Source: Succinimonas amylolytica DSM 2873 (GTDB lineage Bacteria; Pseudomonadota; Gammaproteobacteria; Enterobacterales; Succinivibrionaceae). Taken from it: DNA of 42,697 bases. A program made the translations under genes and the position numbers. This document shows, one piece after another, positions 24,235 through 33,000 of this stretch. Location: positions 177,051-219,747 of the forward strand of contig NZ_KB899640.1 in assembly GCF_000378405.1 (NCBI RefSeq), written 5' to 3'. The stretch's first letter is position 1, and every line of letters begins with the position of its first letter. The notes beneath the pieces are model-generated. The model was not told the DNA's origin. It made no database searches and saw nothing but the letters and a program-made list of their open reading frames with translations.

Positions 24235-25369
24235 TATTGTACTGTACGGCAGGGATAATCTGGCGGATCTCACCGTGCCGGACAATGATGATGCCAGATA
24301 CGCCTATAACTACCTCAGTCCGATGATAACCGGCGGAGTAAGGAAATATATCAGAAATATAGATACGGAATTGATGATTCTGAAGATAGATGAACTGCTG
24401 CTCCCGGTAAACATCTGTGATAAGGAGTGCGGCAATTCGTATACATCCTCGCTCTACACCCATTATGTCTCCTATTCGGCTGAAGAACTGTGGGAACTTA
24501 ATAACCCGCGTCTGGAGTGTTTTTTTAAAAAGGTGCTGTCCGTCCTCGGATGGTGCTGCCGAAAGTGTCAGACGGACAGAGTGGTATATGTTAACAACTG
24601 GTTTCTCTCCACCAACCTGTATCCGGAGATTACCGGAGAGCAGTACGGGATAATAACTGAATTTCTGAAAAAAAGATATCCGGGACATGCAATTGTGTTC
24701 CGCTCTCTGAATGAGCATTCCAACAGTAAGGATATCGGTTTTCTGAAGGAACTCGGATATGGACTTCTAGGGAGCAGACAGGTATATATTTTTGATTATG
24801 ATAAGAGAAGGAGACTCACCGGAAAAATCAAAAATAAACTTAACAAGGATATCAGACTGCTTGAAAGCGGTAGATACCGGGTGACGGATATCCGTGAGGA
24901 GCAGGCTGCCGAGGCGGAGAAGTTTTACAATCAGCTGTATCTTGATAAATATTCTCTGCTTAATCCTCAGTTCAGCAATGATTTTTACCGGCTGTGCATC
25001 AGCAGAAAACTTTTGCATTTCAGAGTTTTTTCCAATGATAAAGGAGTATGTGCCGTGCTCGGCTATTATGTTAGAAATCATGTTATGACCACACCGGTTT
25101 TCGGATATGATACAAGTATTTCCCAGGATCAGGGAGTATACAGAGCCATGTCGGCACAGCTGGTTCTTGAATCAGAAAATAACGGCTGTACTGTCAATAA
25201 CAGTTCCGGCGCCAGTAAATTCAAAATGTGGCGCGGTGCCGTACCGGCACTGGAATATTCAGCTGTGTACTACCGGCATCTGTCATTATTAAGAAAAACA
25301 GGATACCGGCTGTTGCGGCTGCTGATTAATGGTATAGCCATGAAGATGATTAAACATTACGGACTTTAA
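24224..25369 (+). CDS. GNAT-like acyltransferase, last gene of the biosynthetic operon
   Basis: The product has 381 residues and overlaps the adenylating-enzyme gene by 11 bases (ATG 24224). The C-terminal half (about 200-360) has the layout of a GNAT fold similar to FemABX-like and other peptidyl or acyl transferases: a basic helix region rich in Lys/Arg, FRVFSNDKGVCAVLGYYV as central strands, and VFGYDTSISQDQGVYRAM in the position of the CoA loop and following helix. The N-terminal half (about 1-200) is of uncertain fold, with a Trp/Cys-rich stretch (LGWCCRKCQ). The family assignment is tentative, based on pattern rather than a single diagnostic motif. By position it would add an acyl or aminoacyl group as a late step. 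Confidence 0.6.
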   Translation: MTGDIVLYGRDNLADLTVPDNDDARYAYNYLSPMITGGVRKYIRNIDTELMILKIDELLLPVNICDKECGNSYTSSLYTHYVSYSAEELWELNNPRLECFFKKVLSVLGWCCRKCQTDRVVYVNNWFLSTNLYPEITGEQYGIITEFLKKRYPGHAIVFRSLNEHSNSKDIGFLKELGYGLLGSRQVYIFDYDKRRRLTGKIKNKLNKDIRLLESGRYRVTDIREEQAAEAEKFYNQLYLDKYSLLNPQFSNDFYRLCISRKLLHFRVFSNDKGVCAVLGYYVRNHVMTTPVFGYDTSISQDQGVYRAMSAQLVLESENNGCTVNNSSGASKFKMWRGAVPALEYSAVYYRHLSLLRKTGYRLLRLLINGIAMKMIKHYGL

Positions 25370-25382
25370 GTAAACCCCGGTG

Positions 25383-25405
25383 TTATCACCATGAGCCGGT
25401 GGTAA
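25383..25405 (+). terminator. Weak stem-loop after the biosynthetic operon
   Basis: An 8-bp stem with one G-U pair (ttatcacc / ggtggtaa) and a 7-base loop lies 13 bases after the stop codon of the last operon gene and just before the convergent gluQ remnant. No T-run follows, so termination is uncertain. Confidence 0.35.
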
Positions 25406-25406
25406 T

Positions 25407-26128
25407 CTATGCCTCAATCCTGCGGTTTTCTACGGGAATAAGGTCGGGATTAAAATTTTTTACCGCATAATTTAAAATTACTTCCGGTTTTTCATGTTCT
25501 ATTTCATCCGGCATTTTCTGTCCAAGAAATTCAATGGCTTTCACTAGAATTATTCCGGGACGGGAGACATCAATATGTGTGGCGTGATTCTGCTTGGAGT
25601 ATTTCTGCCGGTTCTCTGAGAGGGCGAGCTGGAGATGCAGATACTGAGGGACAGGTGCTTTCAGACCTTGAAGCAGAGATATCTGGGAAAAGGTGTCATA
25701 GAGCAGATCCGAGCCGCGAACCACCTCGGTGATTCCGGTATCAATGTCATCATCATCAAGAAGGCAGACGAGATTATAGGCAAAAATACCGTCCCTTCTT
25801 TTTAAAATAATATCCTGCGTTTTTTTTTCAGGATTAGTGATCCGGCCGTACAGACTGTCGGTGAAACTCTCAACGTAATAATCGTTTCTATAACGGATGC
25901 TACGCTCCGGTGAGGCGGAGAGATTCAGATTACGGCATCTGCCGGTATAGATCCCTCCCATGGATTTATATCCGCCCGGGTACAGGAACAGTTGTAGGTG
26001 AGTCCCAGGGATATGAGTTCATCAAGCTTTTCCTGATAAAAGGAAAGTCTTTTACTCTGATAGATCACCGGCCCCTCAAACTGCATCCCTAAATGCTCAA
26101 GATCCTTAGGAATTGTTAAAAAAGGACG
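25407..26128 (-). pseudogene. gluQ: gluQ remnant (glutamyl-Q tRNA(Asp) synthetase), 5'-truncated and frameshifted
   Basis: GluQ-RS is a truncated glutamyl-tRNA synthetase paralogue that charges glutamate onto queuosine of tRNA(Asp). Two frames together match its C-terminal three quarters. The upstream frame reads GPVIYQSKRLSFYQ ... GLTYNCSCTRADI, and the second frame resumes with GGIYTGRCR and continues through RRDGIFAYNLVCLLDDD, TEVVRGSDLL and the KMSK-equivalent KYSKQNHA. The frame changes at about 25966-25973, where one base is missing. The first about 60 residues, with the HIGH-type ATP motif, are absent: homology begins directly after the PAAR stop codon at 26129-26131. The gene is therefore dead twice over. 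The truncation point coincides with the end of the T6SS cluster and probably marks a recombination or insertion boundary. Confidence 0.85.
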
Positions 26129-26419
26129 TTACTCTATCCGGTTAACATTCGGACAGACGGCCAGCGCGGTGGCCACCGGTACTCCGGTTACGGGGTTGAC
26201 TCCGGTTACCACCGAGCCCAGATTGGCAATGGGACGTCCCATGCTCAGTCTGGTAACAGCCGTGGTGGCGGTGATTGCTCCGGTGCATACCGCTCCGGCA
26301 ACGGCATCGCCCATGCAGGCCGTGGGAAGACCGTTGACAAGTCTGGTGGGATTGCCGGGACCGACGACCAGATCGCCGGTGGCGGTAGCGTTGGTCAGTG
26401 ATGCTTTTGGTGTAGGCAT
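26129..26419 (-). CDS. PAAR-domain protein, T6SS spike tip
   Basis: The product has 96 residues and is a stand-alone PAAR protein. It contains the sharp-cone signature with small and hydrophobic repeats: GDLVVGPGNP, ACMGDAVAG, TRLSMGRPIANLGS and GVPVATALAVCPN, giving the three successive Pro-Ala/Gly turns typical of the fold. PAAR proteins cap the VgrG trimer and help puncture target membranes; many carry effector extensions, but this one does not. AGGAGG lies 7 bases before ATG 26419, and the gene follows vgrG by 22 bases, so the two are co-expressed. It is the last intact gene of the T6SS operon and is followed immediately by the truncated gluQ. Confidence 0.88.
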   Translation of the reverse strand: MPTPKASLTNATATGDLVVGPGNPTRLVNGLPTACMGDAVAGAVCTGAITATTAVTRLSMGRPIANLGSVVTGVNPVTGVPVATALAVCPNVNRIE

Positions 26420-26441
26420 TTTGAACCTCCTGAAATCACGG

Positions 26442-29400
26442 TTAAGAGTTAACTTTCATGCCGGTGGTGTCTGTATCCAGAGCGCCGACTCCGGTGCTGA
26501 CGGCATCGTTGGAGTTTTCCAGCGGAACGGTGCTGGACTTGGCTGCAGAACCCTTGACCTCGCCGGTCTTGATGCTTCCGGAGGCTCCTGAAACGTCATC
26601 CTTGGCGGCGCTCTGCTCGTTTTTCGAACCGTGGGCGCCTTCCTTCACCGAGTCGACCTCGTTTTTCGAAACCTTAAGGTCCTCCTCGCCCACCGGATTC
26701 CGCTCGTTGATCTGCGACGAGGTAGAGATCTGCAGAGTTGTTTCGGTAACATTCCCCGCGGCGTTCGTGCTCTGCTTCGTCACTTCTGTGCCAATAATCT
26801 TGGTAAGACTGCTGGCATCGTCATCATCGACATCGATGAGGTTGTTTTCCTCGATAATTTTCATGTCATTGGACACATTAGGGCCGATGAGTTCCTTCTT
26901 GGAGGTGGCTGACAGCGTCAGGTTTGTTCCGGTAAGAGTTACGCCCATGGAATTAACGTCCACCGATGAGGTTTTGACCATGGTCATATTGGATGCCATC
27001 AGGATTACGGCCTTGGCTATCATGGCGGTGGTTCTGACAGAACTGGTGGTCATCAGGTAGATGTCGTGTCCGCTGACATAGTTGTTTGCCAGATTGCGTG
27101 CGGTATAGCTGTTATCCTGGTCGATGTTCTTGACGATAGTGTTGGCTACGAGAGCCTCCAGCACGTCGGCCGCGTCCATGGCGATGGCGATGCCTGAAAC
27201 AATCAGGGTGATAACGTCCTTGGTGCCGCGCGTGCCGCGGGTTCCGGCGAGCTTCCAGTTATTGATGGCTGTAATGGTATCGGCCACGATTCCGGAAATA
27301 CTGTTGGCATACCCGGCTATGTCATTGATAATCGAATCCGCCATCTGGGAGGCCTTGTTGTTCACCGCCGTGCACGGGATATTGGCTATGGCCTGCATGG
27401 TTCTGGTTGTGAGTCCGGTGATGGTCCGTATGAAGGAGGGCCCGTTCATGGTGCTGATCTTGATGAGCGGGGCGGAAATCACTCCGAATCCCGTTTTGGT
27501 GCTGACACTGCCGCCGAAGCTGTCCGCGATGCTGCTGGACATGAGAGATTTGGCGTTGAACTGGTAGCCGGAAACGGTGACTCCGGAGGTAGGGCTCAGC
27601 ACAATTCTGGCATCCCAGGGGGCAATCTTGTACTTGAAGTAGGATACCGCTGCGGCAATGGTATTACCGTTGATATTGATGGTGGAGTTGCCCACCTGCA
27701 GGGTAATGGTGGAATCTGCAGTAATGACCACGTTCTTGGCGGCATGGAGCTTGACGTTGCCTCCGGCATTGACGGTGACATCCTGAGAGCAGCACCGTTC
27801 CAGGCTGCTGGAGTATTCCCGGAGTACGCCGTCAAAGAACAGGGCCCCCGTGGAAAGACCGAGAATGGAGGAGAGCGCCGCATCGTCAGTCAGCACGGGG
27901 TTGCTGTCTTTCATGCTGGTGATGACATCCGATATCTGCTTGATATCCTTGATGCTGCCTACCAGGGTATTGGCCAGAGAGGACAGGGCGGTATAGGCAT
28001 TGGAAAGCTTCAGCTTGGCGGCGTCCACGTCCTTGCCGCTGGCGATGGCCTTATCCAGCTCCGTGCGGGCATCGGTAACAGCCTTCAGATCGGTATCGAT
28101 GGAATCCTTGTTGAGGGTGTATATCTCCGCAATCTTAATACTGTTGTACCGGACGGAAAGACAGTTAAGGAAGGTTTCGAGGCGGTTCTGCATAATGAGG
28201 TACTCAATAAGCAGTGCCGAGCTGGAAAACCTGGTGAAATTAAGATACTGGTTTGTGACATCCCGGCTGGAGTTGTCAGTCTGCCGGTCGGTATTGTCAC
28301 TCCCCCGGGGGTCCACTCCGCTGGCCAGGAAGCTGCTGTGCATGAGGTCGTCCCGCATTTCCTTATGGAACGTCGGAAGGGCGTTTCTGTCCGGGAGATA
28401 GCCCATAAGGTAGTAGCTGCCGCCGGCCATGATGATGAGTATTTTCTGGGCAATCTTCGGGAAATTTCCCAGGGGGGCCGAACCGCCGGAAATGCTGATG
28501 TAGTTTACCACCACGGCGTTTGCGGCGCCGTCAATGATGGCATAGAACATGGCCGGGAAGGCGGTGTCATCATCGGAGGCCGGGACGATCATTCCCGGCT
28601 TCGTATCCCCCGATGAGGACCCGTCTCCGGCGCCGTACTGTCCGGCGGCATCGCATACGGTGGCCCGGTAAATCAGCGGGGCGCTTTCGCCGGAAGGATT
28701 TGCCGTGAGCGCCGCCTTTTCACCGGCAATCCGGTGCATTCCCAGGCCCTGTCCCGGACGGGGAATGCCGGTGAGCTGAAAGGCGCTCTCGGCGGTCGGG
28801 TTCTCCGGGATTCTTCCGAAGCAGCACAGGGGGCCCAGGGTGTCCTGCGTATCATCGGGCAGGGGAACAGCCACGGCGACAAGCCGGAGCTCCTGTTCCT
28901 CCTGGTCATAGTCACGGGCCGCCTTAAAGCCTTCCGGAAAGGCAATATTGAAGCTGAAAGCTGCGCGGACAAGAAGATGACTCTGACTGTCAAGCCTGAG
29001 GGAAAGTCCCGGGGCAATGGCAAAATCGCCGGCGGAAATAATCTCGTGTCCGGAGGTAAGACGGTCCAGAGCCATACAGGAATCTGACGCAAAGGAGGCA
29101 ATGCTGTCATTGGTGCCGCTGCCTTCGCCGCGCCTGCTTTCGAAGCCGCCGGTGAATACCGGGCTGTCGGTGTTTTCTGACTGGAGCGCCTCTTCATCGC
29201 CGTCAATGTTTCCGGCTCCCATATAGCCGGAGTTCACGAGCCGCGTCAGGGACACCGTGCCGCTGCCGAAGTTTTCTGAAGTCTGCTCCCCGACGGTACA
29301 GGGGATTTCCTGAAGACCGGTCAGGGTGTTTCCCGTGATCTGGGTGGCATTGCTGACCCGCCAGCCTCTGGAGAATACCGTAAGGGCTTCGGAAAATGCC

Positions 29401-30005
29401 GTGCTGTCCTCCGCCGTGCTGCTGTCCGTTTCGGCAAACTCGAAGAAATAGTTGAAGCCGTAGTTGAAGCAGATGCGGTTTATGAAATTGAGGTCGGTTT
29501 CGTTGTTCTGCTGCGCAATCTGTCCCTGATCCGGAATGCTGTCGAAAAGCGCATTGTCAAAAAGACACTTGAGATGGTATTCTTCAAAAATTCCGGTGAT
29601 GATATCCGCCGGCGTGCTGGAGGAATCAAAGCTGCGGGTGCGCCGCTTCAGCCCCATAAGAACCATTTCCGGCTCCAGGGTGATTTCGTATCCGTAGCAG
29701 TCATCACCTGCAAAGCTGCCTGAGATGTCCGATACCAGACCGAGGGATTTGTAGGCGGTGATGATGCCCTGGAATTTCCGGCCGCGGTATAGCAGCCCCG
29801 CCGTGTTGTACTGCATTACGGCCAGCTCTGTCTTAACCCGGAGACAGGAGTCCAGATCCTTTCTGGCAAGCTGTTTATCGGAAAATAGCGTGATTTCCGC
29901 CCGGAAGGGTATGCTTATGCCTTCGTTAAGAACGCAGCGATACGGAACGGCATCAGACAGGGAACAGTCCCTGATGTATGAGATTTTAATTTCCTTCTTA
30001 AGCAT
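26442..30005 (-). CDS. vgrG: VgrG/TssI spike protein, unusually long
   Basis: The product has 1187 residues; ordinary VgrG proteins have about 600-850. The N-terminal gp27-like part (about 1-380) shows YGYEITLEP, the adenine-rich helix start ADIITGIFEEY and ETDLNFINRICFNYGFNYFF, as in VgrG. A gp5 OB-like region follows (about 400-560, with the glycine-rich PGMIVPASDDD segment). Then comes a helical segment of about 150-180 residues (about 565-740), a beta needle segment (GNVKLHAAKNVVITADSTI, about 745-785), a hydrophobic helical stretch (about 870-970), a second needle-like segment (about 980-1045) and a long polar, acidic and Ser/Thr-rich tail. The extra parts have no recognised toxin motif; they could carry effectors or be an evolved effector domain. 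AAAGGAG precedes ATG 30005. It lies between tssM and the PAAR gene. Confidence 0.85.
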   Translation of the reverse strand: MLKKEIKISYIRDCSLSDAVPYRCVLNEGISIPFRAEITLFSDKQLARKDLDSCLRVKTELAVMQYNTAGLLYRGRKFQGIITAYKSLGLVSDISGSFAGDDCYGYEITLEPEMVLMGLKRRTRSFDSSSTPADIITGIFEEYHLKCLFDNALFDSIPDQGQIAQQNNETDLNFINRICFNYGFNYFFEFAETDSSTAEDSTAFSEALTVFSRGWRVSNATQITGNTLTGLQEIPCTVGEQTSENFGSGTVSLTRLVNSGYMGAGNIDGDEEALQSENTDSPVFTGGFESRRGEGSGTNDSIASFASDSCMALDRLTSGHEIISAGDFAIAPGLSLRLDSQSHLLVRAAFSFNIAFPEGFKAARDYDQEEQELRLVAVAVPLPDDTQDTLGPLCCFGRIPENPTAESAFQLTGIPRPGQGLGMHRIAGEKAALTANPSGESAPLIYRATVCDAAGQYGAGDGSSSGDTKPGMIVPASDDDTAFPAMFYAIIDGAANAVVVNYISISGGSAPLGNFPKIAQKILIIMAGGSYYLMGYLPDRNALPTFHKEMRDDLMHSSFLASGVDPRGSDNTDRQTDNSSRDVTNQYLNFTRFSSSALLIEYLIMQNRLETFLNCLSVRYNSIKIAEIYTLNKDSIDTDLKAVTDARTELDKAIASGKDVDAAKLKLSNAYTALSSLANTLVGSIKDIKQISDVITSMKDSNPVLTDDAALSSILGLSTGALFFDGVLREYSSSLERCCSQDVTVNAGGNVKLHAAKNVVITADSTITLQVGNSTININGNTIAAAVSYFKYKIAPWDARIVLSPTSGVTVSGYQFNAKSLMSSSIADSFGGSVSTKTGFGVISAPLIKISTMNGPSFIRTITGLTTRTMQAIANIPCTAVNNKASQMADSIINDIAGYANSISGIVADTITAINNWKLAGTRGTRGTKDVITLIVSGIAIAMDAADVLEALVANTIVKNIDQDNSYTARNLANNYVSGHDIYLMTTSSVRTTAMIAKAVILMASNMTMVKTSSVDVNSMGVTLTGTNLTLSATSKKELIGPNVSNDMKIIEENNLIDVDDDDASSLTKIIGTEVTKQSTNAAGNVTETTLQISTSSQINERNPVGEEDLKVSKNEVDSVKEGAHGSKNEQSAAKDDVSGASGSIKTGEVKGSAAKSSTVPLENSNDAVSTGVGALDTDTTGMKVNS

Positions 30006-30085
30006 AATGAGCTCCTTTCCACGGTACGTGGATACGTGCGGGTACCATTGCCTCTGTATGTTCCCGGACCTGCGGTGCAGGACTG

Positions 30086-33000
30086 TCAGTAGGCAGACAG
30101 AAGCGGCCAGTTTTCAGCGGAAGGCCATTCCTCCGGAGTCAGCATTTTTTTGCTGAAGTATATCTTCAGGAAAATGACGCTGTCATCGCCGTCAAAGGAG
30201 CTGACCTTCAGAGGAACATAGGAGGCCTGTCCCCTGTCCTTGCCGGCAGCGTCATTTTCGGTATCTTCATCCAGATGCACCAGGTTTTCGTCAAGGTACA
30301 GTCTGAGCGGGGCGTAGCGGCCCTTAATGGCAATCTCCGCCTCCGCGCCCTTGTCATCGGAATAGCGGAAAAACCGGAAGCGGATCCCCTCGGCATCAGC
30401 CCGGCCTTCGTAGATGACCTTTTCCGGGGCATCGGTAACCAGGGAGCTGAAGCGTTTGGCCGGCAGCTTTCCTGAGGTGACATCCATGTAGCGGAAGCGC
30501 AGGGCTGCACTGGCCATATCCTTGCCGTATACCTTTTCCAGCAGGGCGTTCTGGGTGCTAATGTCCGGAATGGCGATCTTCGCGATTACCGGATGCTCGG
30601 TATCCCCGAAGGTTTTCAGAATAAAGTCCACATGCTCAGCCCATGCGGCCACTCCGTCTCTTCCGGCCTGGATTCCGGAAAGCAGGGGCTTCTGCATGGA
30701 ATCAACGCCCTCATCGGCAGCCTCCGGCGGCAGCTTCGCGGTATCCGGGGCGGCATCCTTTCCGTCATTATTTCCTGAGGCGGGGCCGGACTTGACGATT
30801 CCGTAGCCCATAAGCCCCTTGCGCAGCTTCTGCATGTCCTCCGGAGGAATGACCTGACCGCTGGTATTGCCGTTTCGGAGCACCGGGAAGTAATAAAGCC
30901 GGTTCTGGAATTCCGAGAGGGAGGCTATCACGGTGGTGCCGGCTTCGGACTTGAGAAGATGGATGCCCTGTCTTACGAAGCTGTCCCACCAGGGCATGGT
31001 GTTCTGTGCCCCGTTTTCAGCCATGAGCAGGGTGTAGTCGTTGCGCACGGCCTTCCTGCTGAGTCCGGAGACATATCTGTTGGCCTTGATGGGGTCCTCG
31101 GGCAGAAGGGCCCAGGAGTTCAGAATGTTGGTGCAGGCCTGGTTGTAGCCGAGATCCAGCAGCTTCTTGCGGGCCCCGATTACCTTCAGGGCGTGATCCC
31201 TGCTGGCGGCGCCATTGGCAGACAGCACGGAATTATGTATCCCGGACAGCACGTCAAAGGCCATGCTGTAGATGTCACGGAGCACGGCGTTGATTTCGTA
31301 GGCCCGGCTGGCCTTGCTGAATTCATGGAAGCCGTTATAGTCGCGGAAAGCCGGCTTGATGCTGTCAGCAAAGGAAGCCCAGTAGCTGACAAAGGAGTCG
31401 GCATAGCGGGTTACCGTGCGCTGCAGCTTCTTAAGACGGGGATCGTTCTGAATATAGGAGGCGAACATCACCGAGGCCCGGCCGCTGTCCCGGGGGGCCG
31501 CGCCGTCCTTTTTGCCATCCTTTCCTCCCTTTGCCTTGCCGTCATATTCCAGGAGAACGGCCAGGGGGGTAATCAGAATTTCCGTGGCCCGGGGTGCATA
31601 CTCCTCGTCGACATCGAAGTTTCCGAGAGCTCTTCTGGCGGAGGCGGTATCAATGTAGTCTCCGAGAACGTCTCCGTCAGCGGCAGTGATTTCCCGGGCT
31701 ACTTCGGCCACAGTGGTGGCCATGCGGCCGTCTTCCGGATAGAACTTCAGAAGATTTTCCGCGAGATGCACCCGGGCCAGAAACTCCTCGTATTCCAGGA
31801 AGGTAGCAGCGGCATCTGCAATATGAATGGTATTTTCCAGTTCCTTGTGGATTTCGAAAAATTCTTTGAGATTGGCGGCCTTGCTCTTAAAAATATTCCC
31901 CAGATCCTGGAACTGCCGGGCGAAGTTTTCCGGCTTCCTGAGAGCCACCGGGAGTTCATCCTCATTCACATAGATGATTTGCATGAGGTCGGCAATAATG
32001 CGGTAGTTGCAGGGCTGGCTGGGGCCGGCACCTGCCTTTCTGTTGAAGACATTGCTGTTTATGATATTCTGGAGCCCGGCCTTGGTTCTCTGATAATCCT
32101 GATCAAGATTTTTCAGCGCCCGATCCCGGAAGCCGGCGAGGCTGGCGGAATCTGAATAGCTGCGATCAAGATGCCTGCCGATTTCGGAGCTGGATTCGAT
32201 ATAGGCGATAAATGCCTGGAAATCATCCTCCAGAAGCTTCCGGTAGGCATAGTGGCTTTTATCGAACAGTGCCAGCCGCTGCAGATCCAGGGTTTCCATC
32301 TCCCCGGCACCGCCCTTTTTCTCCGGAAGGAGCGGCGTGGAGAAGCTGTTCAGGAAATTTGCATAATCGCGATCCAGAAGCTCCGCGGTGTTCATGGCAT
32401 AGAAAATTTCCTGCCGGAGCTCCCGGTAGTCGGCAATGGCGGCTTTCGGGTCGCGTTTCCCCTCGTCCCGGGCAAAATCACGCATATGCTTTACCGTGGT
32501 GATGAAATCACTGCCGTATTTCACAATGGCCCGGAATGACTGATAGTCGGATTCCGGATAGGCGTTAACATCCTGAAGCTGCTTCACCAGATTCCGGATG
32601 CCGGTGTTTATGCCCGGGAAGAAATCCTTGTAGAGCATAATCTGGCGAATGGCGTTTTTGGCAAAGCTCTGGTTGCCGTCGGTAATGTCGCTGAGCTCCC
32701 GGGCGGCCTTTACCGAAACGTTGGGATACATGGCGTTCACGATGCCTTCCAGACATGTCTGAATGACGTCCGTGCTCTTTTCATGAACATGCCGGTCGGC
32801 ATCGGACAGCGAGAGATGCATGCAGTCCAGCAGGGCGTCGGCCCGGGCTTCGGTGAAATAGGAATCGTCGTGCTGCAGGTTGTATACAAAGGAGGTGGCA
32901 GCCGGGAAGAAAATCATGTCCGAGGCCATCTGGTTGTAAATAGTCTCCCGCTCGTCGTGATACAGGTTGTTGTAGTCGTAGAACAGGTAGCTGCCCGGCG

